Positions 47,401 through 57,553 of a stretch of DNA of 64,000 nucleotides are shown piece by piece. The stretch lies in the NCBI GenBank assembly GCA_017591395.1, contig WEDG01006543.1:1-64000 (forward strand). The letters are read 5' to 3'. The position numbers were made by a program, and so were the translations under genes. The notes under the pieces are model-generated. The model worked only from the letters and a program-made list of their open reading frames with translations. It was not told the DNA's origin and made no database searches. Source of the stretch: Schistocephalus solidus. Lineage: Eukaryota; Platyhelminthes; Cestoda; Diphyllobothriidea; Diphyllobothriidae. Numbering within the stretch: the stretch's first letter is position 1; each line of letters starts with the position of its first letter.

Positions 47401-50400
47401 GCCTTGTACAGAAACGGCTGCGAGAGACGCAGGCCGCCTGCATGGTTCGAAAGGCTGAGGAAATTCAGGGGCATGCGGACCGCAAGGCAATGAAAAATTT
47501 TTTTAAAGCCATCAAGGCCATCTACGGCTACTGCAACAAGAGAACCGCACCGCTGCTCAGCTCTAACGGCACAACACTTCTGTCAGATAAATCACAAGTT
47601 CTGAAGCACTGGGCCGAGCACTTCATAAGTGTCCTTAATTGCTCATCAGCCATCTCCGATGCTGCCATTGACTAGCTCCCTCAAGTGGACACGAACAAGG
47701 ACCTGGATCTGCCGCCTTCCCTACCAGAAACCATCCAGGCCGTGCAGCAGATTTCCAGCGTGAAAGCACCTGGAACCGACGCAATCTCATCAGAAGTCTA
47801 CAAGCACGGCGGGCCCTGGCTGATGGCAGAACTCACAACTCTATTAAAGGAGATTTGGTGCCAAGGACAAGTTCCTCAGGATTTCAAAGACGCGACCATC
47901 GTCCATCTCTACAAGCGACAGGAGAACCAGCAACTCTGCGATAACCACAGAGGTATCTCGTTGCTAAACATTGCCGGGAAGATCATCGTCCGTAACCTTC
48001 TCAATCGTCTGAACGGTCACCTGAAACAGAGACTGCTCCCGGAAAGTCAATGTGGCTTCCAACGACACCGCGGAAAAACCGACATGATCTTTGCCGCCCG
48101 CCAGCTACAAGAGAAGTGCCAGGAGATGCGAACCCACCTCTACACTTCCTTCGTAGATCTGACGAAAGCCTTTGACACGGTGAATCGTGACGGACTGTGG
48201 AAAGTCATCCAGAAATTCGGCTGTCCTGAGTGGTTCGCGCACATGGGAACATCAGCTTCATGACGGGATGACGGCGCGAGTCACTGACAACGGGACGGTA
48301 TCTGAAGCATTCGCAGTGACTCAACGGAGTGAAGCAGGGCTGCGTACTGGCCCCCACCCTCTTCAATCTCATGTTCTCGGCTATGCTGATGGACGTCTAG
48401 CGTGGTGAGCAGCCTGGGATTCGCATCGGCTAAAGAACTGACGGGCACCTTTTCAACAGTCGTCGTAATCAGGCCACAACGCGTGTGTCTACGGCTACAG
48501 TCCATGACTTGCTCTTCGCGGATGACTTCGCCCTTAACACCGTGATGGAGGAGGACATGCAAAGGAGCATGGATCTCTTCAACACAGCCAAAACGGTTGT
48601 CATGCACCAGCCGCCACCCAGGGCGGAATACAATGCTCCCCAAATCAATATCAACGGTGCTCAACTCAAAAACGTGGACACCTAGGAAGCACGCTGTCAC
48701 ACAACATGAGAATCGATGACGAAGTTGCCCAACGGATCTCCAAAGCCAGTCAGGCCTTCAGCCGACTGCAGGCCTCCATGTGGAATCGCCACGGTATTCA
48801 CCAGAACACCAAACTGAAGATGAAACAAGATCATCGTCTGGGAGACACTCCTTTACGGAGCGGAGACCTGGACCAAGCCAGGAAGCTGAATCACTGCCAT
48901 CTCAGCTGCCTTCGCAGAATACTGAAGCTGAGATGGCAAGACAGGATCCTGCACACGGAATTCCTGTAGCGGACCGGAATCCTCAGCCTCCACGCCAAGC
49001 TGAGGCAAGTGCGACTGCGATGGAGTGGCCACCTTTGTGAGAATGGACGACGAACGACTACCCAAACGACTTTTCTACGGAGATGTCGCTACGAGCGCTC
49101 GCCCGACAGGGAGGTGAAAAACGACACTACAAGGACACTTTGAAGAAATCTCTGAAGTAACTGCAAATCAATCCGGCGACCTGGGAGGACCTCGCCCAGG
49201 ATAGACCGGCCCGGAAAAGACCCATGAAGACTGGTGCAAAAATCTATGAGGCCAAACAGATCGCCGCTACTAAGGTCAAAAGGGCGTCACGAAAGTCACC
49301 AGCGCCCCGGACCAACACCGCTAATGCTCAAACCCCTCCAATATGTCCGCGCTGTCAACGCACCGTCCACGCGCGAATCGGCCTGGTCGGACATCTTAGG
49401 ACGCAATGCAAAAACAATTCGAAAAGTCCAACTTCTATGTCAAATTCTGCCACCCCCCTTCAGACTCCCCCACCCTCACTCCTGGCATCAATTCCATTAA
49501 TCCCACCATCATAGGGACCACGTCCCTATACTCATCATCTGTTACCCCCACCACCGCCTTCATCTTCACAACCACCACCACCACCATCAGCGATGGGGAA
49601 TCTCTCCTAAACTGTCCTAAATGCGACCGCATATTCACCTCACGCATCGGTGTAGTTGGCCACTTGCGAATACATCGTTCAGAGACTGGTAAACCAGTGC
49701 CTGGAGCACCAACACACAGCAGAGATCGCCACCTCCATTGCCCTCACTGTCCTCGCGCATTCACTCATCGCATGGGCCTATCCGGTCACATGCGCATCCA
49801 TGACAGCGGAATTCACCGCAATGTCGACAAAGCCGATACCCCATACACACTCTCCACTCCAGCCATTCTTACCGCCACCGCCACCGCCACCCCCACTAAC
49901 ATGAATGACACCCCCAGCCTCTTCCGATTTTTCCTGCCCACACTGCGCCCGCAACTTTAACTCAAGCATCGGTCTTGACGGTCACCTGAAAATCCATCGC
50001 ACGGAGGCTGGTGAAGCAGAGCCTGGGGCTCCAATATACAGTCGACGCGCCCGCCTTCACTGCCCTCACTGCTCCCGCACATTTACACACCGCATGGGCC
50101 TATTAGGACACATGCGCCTCCACGACAACCTGCAGTAAGCCACCGGAGACTAAACTACATCAGCGCACACTACCTTCACCAATACATACACAACTCCCTG
50201 ACCATCATCATGTACCTGAGAATATCACGGTTTCCTAGAAACCGTGGCTTGGAAGGCTGCCAATATGACGCTTACACCAGATCACACCATCGGCCCAGTA
50301 TGTTGTCTGCGTTGTGTGACTGACAAGTGGACTAAGATATGGCTCCTCCATATCCCCTGATTAAGTGAATCCTGGTGTGCGCATTATGGGGGCCAGGTCG

Positions 50401-51557
50401 TGCTGTGGCGCGCGAAGACGGGTATGTCGAACCGTCAACCAATGCGCCCACTCCCACAACAGACAACTAACCGTGAACTTCAATGCTCATCTTAATTAGG
50501 GGCTGATTGGGACGGCCCTTTATTCTGTTCGATCGATCATTAATTTGCCTCAAAGAAATGGGACATTCTAAGTTACCAACTTGGATGAATTCTTCGAAGG
50601 GAAGGGATTGAGACGGGTGTTGTTTCTGTCCGTTATGTTTCTACCACGTGCGGCAAGTCTAACAGCCATGTTCAACAGCATAGATGTATTTAACGAGTAA
50701 TTAAGGGCACACTTTTAGTCACTTCCTCTCGTGAGAGGTTAAAAGTGCATCCTTGAGACAAGCCAGGTGACAGCCGAATTGTATTATTGGTCTGACGACT
50801 ATCCCAATTGGTTTGGGACACCCATGCGATTCCCGTTCACCCCCTCCGTAGAACATTTTAAGGAGAGAGGGGTGGGACAAGACGAAGTTGATGGAATGGG
50901 TCTCGGAGATGGTCCAACGGTAAATCTTACCTGCACGTGAAGTTACCGTGGGAACTTGCACGGCACCTGTCTTACTCTCTTCTCCCAGCTCCATCTACGC
51001 GTGCCACAACAGGGCTGGTGCTACATTATTGCACAAAGCAGAATACACACCTCTGCCCGAAAGATATTACTGAATGAATATCAGAATAAAATAAAATGAA
51101 TAAATTACCACCACCTAAGTCGGTAATTAGTTCCAACGTGTCGTGACGCTCAGAATAATCTTTTGTCCATCGTAAAATGTGAGGATAGGCCAGGCGCGTC
51201 AGATTATCGACCAGACCGCATTTAGGACCACCTATGTCTGCCTTTTGAGGGTACGTGCAAAACATCAGAATCGTACTTGTCGAAAGGTACATCTAGTAAA
51301 GATTATTTTACAAGCGGATATGAATGAACTCGTACCATTGCGTTGATAACCTTGACAGCACGGCCGAAGTTGGTAGCCTGAAACCCGGTGGAGGCATAGG
51401 ACTGCAGCAAGGCCTCGTAGTCGACACCCTTATTGAAGTCGTAGCCTTTGACTATTACGTCGACGCCCTCGGGTAACGCCTTGCTGGGTTTCAGAACTGC
51501 GTCCACGAATCCGGGAGGTCGTTCTCTACCGTCTTTGGAGTCACCGTCTGCCGACAT
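37983..51557 (-). CDS. DHPS: Deoxyhypusine synthase, five exons
   Basis: Transfers the butylamine group of spermidine to one lysine of eIF5A in an NAD-dependent reaction, the first step of hypusine formation in the cytosol. Five exons (51557-51336, 45314-45138, 44442-44221, 43220-43134, 38402-37983) join in phase 0 at every intron with GT-AG borders and give 375 codons. The family is about 370 residues, so the protein is complete. Recognisable order: [86 protein letters not shown], then [20 protein letters not shown] and [19 protein letters not shown]. The lysine ending the last motif (about residue 339, codon at 38096-38094) corresponds to the active-site lysine of the human enzyme. Intron 1 (6.0 kb) contains an antisense LINE; intron 4 is 4.7 kb. 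Confidence 0.95.
38403..43133 (-). other. DHPS intron 4 (4.7 kb)
   Basis: No further exon is needed and I see none. It contains simple (CT)n repeats at 40291-40307 and around 42398-42411. Open frames of up to about 100 codons are present, but none looks like a protein family I know. Confidence 0.6.
43134..43220 (-). CDS. DHPS: DHPS exon 4 (short)
   Basis: 29 codons, [20 protein letters not shown] through YYWCHK, between TTCTATTTAG and GTAATT. It has no start codon and was found by extending the family pattern (W.PSK.I..LGKEI) between exons 3 and 5; phases match on both sides. Confidence 0.93.
44221..44442 (-). CDS. DHPS: DHPS exon 3
   Basis: 74 codons from [10 protein letters not shown] to LLKEQNEQ. 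The acceptor is TTTTCTCCGCAG and the donor GTACGC. It includes the [10 protein letters not shown] and [13 protein letters not shown] motifs. Confidence 0.95.
45138..45314 (-). CDS. DHPS: DHPS exon 2
   Basis: 59 codons between an acceptor TTTGTCTTTCAG and donor GTGAGT, starting IDRKSKFPS and ending FLVQHKM. It carries the NAD-site region [18 protein letters not shown]. Confidence 0.93.
46155..46230. repeat. Dispersed repeat, inverted copy at about 58.2 kb
   Basis: AAGGAGACTGGAATGGCCAT then TTCTGGC matches, in reverse complement, GCCGGAAATGGTCATTTCAG then TCTCCTT at 58212-58240. A weaker relative, AACTGAAATGGCTATTGCTT, is at about 57887. It probably belongs to an unclassified repeat family. 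Confidence 0.5.
46416..49220 (+). pseudogene. Endonuclease-RT of element K (decayed)
   Basis: Endonuclease motifs: [20 protein letters not shown] (Glu of the ETR motif), [34 protein letters not shown] (the expected GDFN has become GAVN), [15 protein letters not shown] and [13 protein letters not shown] motifs: [79 protein letters not shown] and [11 protein letters not shown]. The C-terminal part has [13 protein letters not shown] and [17 protein letters not shown]. At least five frame changes and one stop interrupt it, and the lost GDFN Asp would also disable the nuclease. Confidence 0.85.
49224..50138 (+). pseudogene. Zinc-finger C-terminal domain of element K
   Basis: Five fingers follow the RT: 49344-49409 (CPRC...H...C, a C2HC variant), 49613-49675, 49739-49801, 49935-49997 and 50061-50123 (all C2H2). 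All share the G(L/V).GH(L/M)(R/K) helix start. Fingers 2-3 and 4-5 form two pairs offset by exactly 322 bases, each pair joined by a similar linker ([16 protein letters not shown] and [16 protein letters not shown]). Two frame changes separate the fingers (near 49410 and 49900). Binding of nucleic acid is the likely role. Confidence 0.85.
49571..49892 (+). repeat. Short triplet and hexamer simple repeats
   Basis: (ACC)n at 49571-49586 and CCGCCA repeats at 49871-49892, both within spacers between zinc fingers and next to places where the reading frame changes. Confidence 0.7.
50225..50490 (+). repeat. Copy of the 52-53 kb repeat family
   Basis: Shares ACCGTGGCTTGGAAGGCTGC, CTCCATATCCCCTGA and GGGGGCCAGGTCGTGCTGTG followed by GCGCGCGAAGACGGGTA with 52.2-52.5 kb. 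The order of blocks differs slightly. It is non-coding and begins soon after the stop of element K, so it could be part of that element's 3' region. Confidence 0.65.
51336..51557 (-). CDS. DHPS: DHPS exon 1 (start codon)
   Basis: 74 codons from ATG at 51557 to ...VINAM, followed by donor GTACGA. It contains [10 protein letters not shown] and [10 protein letters not shown]. The ATG is preceded immediately by TTTTGTAG, an acceptor-like sequence, so a 5'-UTR intron or a spliced-leader acceptor probably lies directly upstream. The codons [10 protein letters not shown] that continue the frame past the donor are intronic. Confidence 0.92.
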
Positions 51558-52165
51558 CTACAAAAGCCATTTAACATTTCAGAGCATGCTCACTTGGTAA
51601 ATTAAAAAGAAAACAATTTGGTGACGAAGGCAGGACTGAGTTCCCTCAACATGGGCAAAATTACGCGGGGCTTAAAGATAACACTTGGCCACTTCTGAAG
51701 ACGAGGACAGACTCGTTTAGTTGATGAGCTTAGGAATTAAGCATATGCTACAGACCATAGAGAGGATCGACCGTAATTAAACACTAGGACGACCTGTTTG
51801 ACCACATGCAACTATCGACATTCACGTGTGAGTGGCGTTCCATGGATTGACGTGACTGTAGTATGGAACATAGGCGTTCCGTTTAGCCATGGAGATCAAG
51901 TCCAAACGAAATTGATTCACGATTGACTGCTCATCGTTGTGTAAGCGACAACGAAGTCTCTAGATCGTAGCATCATGCAGTCAAGCCAGATCGGTGAACG
52001 CCTTTCTTCTGAAAAGAATGAGGGTGACCTAGATTCAAGCTCCGCCTGTTTGTTACATCTACGCACGCATGCTGAGGGAATTTGGGACACGTCAAGGTGA
52101 CAGGTTCACGATAAGTATAACGACGTACACTGTGGGACTCACGGAGTGGGCGCAGCACCGATTGA

Positions 52166-52185
52166 TTGTGTGTGTGTGTGTGTGT
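52166..52185. repeat. (TG)n microsatellite
   Basis: About ten TG units at the start of the GC-richer repeat block. Confidence 0.9.
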
Positions 52186-52189
52186 ATTA

Positions 52190-53460
52190 TTTCGAGGCCA
52201 TCGCCGGCGATGGCTGCTCCATATCCCCTGAGTTTGAGAGTCCTGGTGTGTGCGTTATGGGGGCCAGGTCGTGCTGTGGCGCGCGAAGACGGGTACGCCG
52301 ATCCGTCAGCCAATGCTCCCACTCCCACATCAGGCAACTGACCGGCTCGGACAGTAGTCTGACTGTGGGGGTGGGGGAGAGAGTGAGGTCGACAGCTCAG
52401 CGCATATTCCTCACTATAAACAATCTGACGCGCTTGAAACTATCACGGTGCGCTAAAAGCCGTGGCTTGGAAGGTTGCCAACTGACGGGATAACTCGGAC
52501 CGCGTGGTCAGCCCAATGTGTGTTTTGTGTGGAGTGGCTGACTGGCGGACTGAGAGTCAGGCTGCAATGGCTCCTTCTTAATGTGGTCTTTATGGCACTC
52601 CCCACTCTGTGGGATCCGAGCCAGGTGTGGTGGCACGCCCAGGGGGCGGCTCCGGCCGCACCAGCCACCTGCGCCCTCTCCCATCTCCGGTATTCTTGAC
52701 TCTGTCTTGACACCGGGCTCAGGTGGGGGAGGAAAAGAGAGTGCGGTAACGTTGAGTGCCGCGGTTGGAAGGTTGCCAACAGACAATTACACTCAGACCT
52801 CGCAGTTAGTCCAATGTGTGTTGTGTGGAGTGGCTGACTGGTGGTCTGAGAGTCAGGCTGCGATGGCTCCTTCTTAACGTGACCTCTGGCTATCTCACAC
52901 ATGTGAGATGTAAAGCCGTTCAACCCCCCTGTTGTTTGAAATCCTGGTGATTGTGTTTGGGCCAGGTCGTGTACGTAGTACACGTATACGAGGTCACTAG
53001 CAGCTGCGCCCGCTTCCGCATCAGGCAACTGACCGGGTCGGACAGTGGTCTGACTGTGGGGGTGGGGGGAGAGAGTGAGGTCGAGAGCTCAGCGCATATT
53101 CCTCACTATAAACAATCTGACGCACTTGAAACTATCACGGTGCGCTAAAAGCCGTGGCTTGGAAGGTTGCCAACTGACGGATAACTCGGACCGCGTGGTC
53201 AGCCCAATGTGTGTTTTGTGTGGAGTGGCTGACTGGCGGACTGAGAGTCAGGTTGCAATGGCTCCTTCTTAATGTGGCCTTTATGGCACTCCCATTCCGT
53301 GGGATCCGAGCCAGTTGTGGTGGCACGCCCAGGGCGGCTCCGGCCGCGCCAGCCACCTGCGCCCTCTTCCCATCTCCGGTCTTCTTGACTCTGTCTTGAC
53401 ACCGGGCTCAGGTAGGGGAGGAGGAGAGTGCGGTAGCTGCAGCACAAGGCTACTATCACT
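52190..53460. repeat. Tandem repeat block with 691-bp offset
   Basis: The sequence from CATCAGGCAACTGACCGG (52328) onward recurs from 53019 at an offset of 691 bases, through TATTCCTCACTATAAACAAT, AAAGCCGTGGCTTGGAAGG and GACTCTGTCTTGACACCGGG. A third, shorter copy of the middle part lies at about 52767-52890. Overlapping open frames on both strands here are products of the repeats. Related copies occur at 50.2 and 63.4 kb. Confidence 0.8.
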
Positions 53461-53739
53461 TAAAAATAATTCACGCGCAAGTCACCGTGCCTGTCGATGT
53501 TGATGAGGGCCGAATTAACCAGAGGGTCTGTTACATAAATGGTGCATGGTGGCTCAGCTAGAATGTGTCCGAATAGGTCAATGCAGTGCCTGAAGGGTGG
53601 GGTAGAGAGTAAAAAGGTAATAAAATGGAAAAATGAACCACCGCAATACACGTGACTTTGCGCTAAATTCCAAGGAAATTGTGTTTAGCTGAATGTTAGG
53701 ATTAAGTTGGAGATCGTGGGTAAGGTCAGACCGCCGCGT

Positions 53740-54810
53740 TCGATTCCATCCATCGTGAATCCTTATGGCGGATAATGGCACTAGATGGCCTACCATCGAA
53801 AATCATCGCCGTGATCAGAGCCTAATGCAGCTCAACCGCTGCATTCTATATCCGTTCAACAAGGTTGTATTTTGTCACCCATCCTGTTCAACTACGCTAT
53901 CGAATGGATTCTTGGGAAGGCCCTGCTTGAAGAGGACGGTGTTGAGCATGCACCCGGACGCCGGCTTGATGACCTCGACTACGCAGATGATATCGCCTAA
54001 CTAGCCTCAAGCCTTGCTGATTTACAGTCTATGGTGTCACGGGTGAATGAAGTCGCTAAATCGGTCGGCTTGTCCATAAACGCGGGAAAGACCAAAGTTT
54101 TTTCAAGCTGCATCCCTGTCCAGGAAAAAGCCCATCTCGAGGTTGGATGCTGTCAACTTGAAGAGGTGGACAGTTTCAAAAACCTTGGGGTGAGGTTGCT
54201 GCCGAATGGACAGAGTAAGGATGACATTGTCTCCCGAATCGATACTACTCGTCGGGTTTCTCGAGCCTTAGAAAGTGCCTGTGGATCCGACGCGACATTT
54301 CTATCGACACAGAGATTCGCATAAACCGTGCGTCTATCCGTTTTGTCCTTCTCTATTGTTGTGAATCCTGGGCTTCACACATAGAAGATGAGCGAAAAAC
54401 TGGAGGCATATGATCACCACTGCTTGAGGACCGTGCTCCGAGTGAAGTACACAGACTTCGTCTCAAATGAGACAGTCCGCAAACGCTGCGCAAATATCGC
54501 AATTATATCCCAAACCATCCAAGAACGACGTCTGAGGTGGTTCATACACGGTCTTCGTCACCCACCTTACGAGCTCAGTGGTACTACCCTTGAACCGACT
54601 CCACTACCCAATTGGAGACGTCCAAGAGGGGGTCAGCTCAAAACCTAGCTCAACACAGTTCGTCAGGACATGGAAGTCGTTCTTGGACCTTCGGTATTCG
54701 GTGTCCATCGTTGGCGAAGAGAATGGATTGAATTGTCCAGGTTTGCTGCCGCGGATCGTCATGCGTGGAGGAGCACAATCCATGACATAATAGAGGCCGG
54801 CTAGATCAGG
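53740..54810 (+). mobile_element. RTE-clade LINE, RT second half to C terminus (L)
   Basis: Plus strand, 5'-truncated in the RT: ALDGLPSKIIAVIRA, ILSPILFNYAIEWILGKALL, LDDLDYADDIA (catalytic YADD at about 53980), VAKSVGLSINAGKTKVFSS, VDSFKNLGVRLLPNG. The C-terminal block has MSEKLEAYDHHCLRTVLRVK and RRLRWFIHGLRHPP (54388-54648). It ends RFAAADRHAWRSTIHDIIEA near 54800. Stops at about 54000 and 54324 and frame changes show that it is dead. It is a different clade from K and from the CR1-like elements, similar in layout to schistosome RTE elements. Confidence 0.8.
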
Positions 54811-54852
54811 CGTGATCGCAGCCGTAACAAGTACAGATAAGGTCAGATTCGG

Positions 54853-54972
54853 GGTTAGCGTTGTGATTGGGCTAAGGCTTAAGATTATCATCGTGTTACC
54901 TGTAGGGTTTAGGTTTAGGCTAGGGTTAAGATTAAGGTGACAGTTTGGTTTTATGGTAGGGTTAGTGTTAGC
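54853..54972 (+). repeat. Degenerate TTAGGG-like sequence
   Basis: Scattered GGGTTAG, TAGGGTTTAGGTTTAGGC, TAGGGTTAAG and TAGGGTTAGTGTTAG units directly after element L. It is too degenerate to call a telomeric array; it may be the element's simple-repeat tail. Confidence 0.45.
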
Positions 54973-57198
54973 GTCAAGACACAGGTGTGCTTACCCTTCC
55001 TATTTCCGTGTCCTGTTTAGGCGGCCATACAAGGCATCCCTAACGCCATCGGCTCCGACAGCGTTGTGGCTTACGTAAAACGAGAGTTCGAAGGAACGGC
55101 CCGGCTAAGCGGAACTATCAAGGACATTAATGAACAGCGAAAATCGAATTTAATGCGGCGGTCTGAACGCGGTACGTCCATTTACCTTGATTGAGCAGTG
55201 AAGAGCTCAAGATTTTGAGCGTGCGCAAAACCCCTTCCAGACAATTCAATGGATAAAAGCGCGTAGACGATTCACTCACAACCTTCGGAGGTACGACGGA
55301 ACTCAACAGCAAGATCACGCGTCTTTGTGGGTGGACAGGGCTCGAAATGGTGAGTTCAACAAGAAAAACACAAAACGCAAATAGTCTGCCTATTGCAAAC
55401 GGTCGGAATCAGCAGATGATTCGAAGGTGAAGGAATGAATGCGCAAACGATCATGCAGCTGCTTCGAACCAGATAAGCGAGGATGACAGCACAGGCGAGG
55501 ACTGAGCTCCTGAGAAGCAGAAAAAACTCGTCCCTGCATTTCCATTTGACGAGCACATTTGCAGTGCCTTGCAGGCTGTAAAAAAAGGCGGCAGAGACGA
55601 GTGTATGAACAACATAAGAGCGGCAGCAAAGTGGTTCAAAGACCAGGAAGGGACAGGTGGAATAACCTGGGCATACCTCCGAGTCATGTGGCAATCAAAC
55701 TATGGCCGGAGTCCTCAGCGTTCATAGGGTAGTACTGCGTCTTCATACTCTTAACCTATTTGCAACCTCAACACCGACGCCTATTATTAGAAAGCTGAGC
55801 GAAGAAGCCGACCACATTGCCGACTGTACAGACGTTGAAGTCCGGAAGTATCGCATGTAGGTTCTTGGGGCAGCTAGCCTTAGCCATACAAAGGAAGGCG
55901 AATCTTTTATTCTATGAGGGATTACAAAACCAAGACGGCTGTGTTTTGCTTGTTTCAAAACTCCTTAGCCGATGCACACAGGATGGGGAGACCAGGCACG
56001 ACACACCTATTGCTAAGATAAGGGTCTCTTGTCAGCTGGTCAAGGTAATAACACGTTAGACGCCGACAGCTGTTTCACGGTCATTCCCGATTGTCAGTGC
56101 GTTATAGGCCTGTATTTTCCCTTCGGAAGTGAGGTACATAAACATATCAAAGGTTTTCTCTTGCTGCCAAGCATTCCACTAGGGGCTGCAGCCGAAAACT
56201 GGTCGTACCATCCTTGTTTCAAGAATTTTCACCGTGTGCTCCGCAGCATGGCAGTGAAAGGACGATGACTTGCGTTGGATTGTAGTGAGAGCAGACTTGC
56301 GCTGCATCTACCTTACTCTCTATTCCACTGCCACGCATGGGCCCGATGTAAAGAAGATTTGGCACAGGAGAGGGCGCACGGTGACGTGTAGAAAGTCCTT
56401 CTTGTGGTCGCAAAAGGCAGCTGTTGTTTTCGTGTACCAGTTCGAGGTACTCAGTGGTTGTATCCCTTGGTGGGATCAATAATCAGGATCTTATAAAGAA
56501 TAAACTGTGTTTTCAGTTGGTATCTAAAGAAAACTCAGGAGCGCCAGTCAATGGGTACACTTATTCAAAGGCAATCCATTATGGCCCCTTTACGGTGGAC
56601 CTTGCTTGAGTCATAAGTAATGACAATACACTGCTTACTCCAAGTTAGTGATTAATTTCCGAGGACATTAAAAAGCAACAATTTCTAAACTGAAGTACTG
56701 ACTAGAAAGCGCGTAGGGAACGCTCATGAGCCGGATCCCTCACTGCTGTGTCAAGCAGTGGCAAAATACTAACGAAGCACACGCCTGGGCTTTTAGCTAG
56801 TACCTGTGCAGTCAATATGGTTCAACCTGTAACCCCTATACATTGCTGCTTATTGAGCTCGAAGTTATTACGCGAGCCATACTAGATCTGTATGTTAAGG
56901 CCTCGACGAAACCAGAACTAACCTGAATCCTAGACGGAATCTTTCAAAAAGGAAAAAGACACGTCAAAGCTCCTACCGAGAAGAGATGCGTTACAGTAGA
57001 AAAGGCAATATCAGTGCATAGTATTTCTCACTCACATAAGTAAAAAGTAGTAATTACACAGACATAAAAATACAGAAGTCAAAAGTGCAGATGACAGAAT
57101 GTGAGTGTATTTTGTAATGCAGTCACACGGGCAGTGGAACCGGAAGAGACAGGAAAGGCAAGTTGTTGAAAGAGCATAATGCGAACGTAGGTAGGTGT
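54973..57198. other. Gene-free stretch
   Basis: Open frames of 60-110 codons occur on both strands (for example minus 55694-55356, minus 56479-56219), but none shows a domain or codon pattern that I recognise. It probably includes old repeats. Confidence 0.4.
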
Positions 57199-57553
57199 CT
57201 AGTCCAGTTTCCAGTGTTCTGAGGAAACCACATTTCGGTTGTCACGAACAGGCAAGAACGAGGAACTCGACTCCTCTGTGATGGGGATAAAACCGGAGTT
57301 CAGTGAGGCCTCCGATTGAGGAACCACCTGTCCACGGTAAGGTCCCAAGAGGACTGCATCGGCCTCATGCAGACTGATGGCCTTAGTGTTGATCATGAAT
57401 CGATTGGCCATCTCGGGATCACGCAGACGAATGCGGACTAGGCTACCTCGAGGGTAAATGACCCTGTGGCTGCGGGCAGACGGCGTGAAACTTTCCACCA
57501 AAATCAATATACAGATCAGTATCATTGGCGTTCTCGATGACAACACCGATTAG
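57199..57553 (-). CDS. MRPS28: MRPS28 last exon, frameshifted
   Basis: After acceptor TCCCCAG the frame reads LIGVVIENANDTDLYIDFGG, KFHAVCPQPQ and then soon stops. The remaining conserved part (IYPRGSLVRIRLRD to the stop at 57199) is in another frame. Removing one G from the GGG run at 57462-57464 (CCC on the plus strand) would restore continuity, so this is either a one-base sequence error or a recent mutation. Confidence 0.8.

Larger units (their letters stand above)
46380..50140 (+). mobile_element. RTE-like LINE with C-terminal zinc fingers, in DHPS intron 1 (K)
   Basis: Plus-strand element lying antisense to DHPS, with endonuclease (46416-47113), linker (47120-47675), RT (47685 to about 48690), thumb/C-terminal domain (48706-49220) and five zinc fingers (49344-50123). 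It is the same family as J at 31.6-32.9 kb but covers almost the whole protein. Frameshifts and a stop at about 47673 make it inactive. A 41-base deletion relative to J lies near 47135-47142. Both ends are uncertain; no target duplication was found. Confidence 0.85.

Noticed and set aside
52092..53459. Many overlapping open frames on both strands
   Set aside because: They repeat with the 691-bp units, have biased low-complexity composition and share no domain; they are products of repetitive GC-richer DNA.
55356..56482. Open frames of 70-112 codons on both strands around 55.4-56.5 kb
   Set aside because: No splice borders, start context or domain pattern supports a gene; frames on opposite strands overlap one another.
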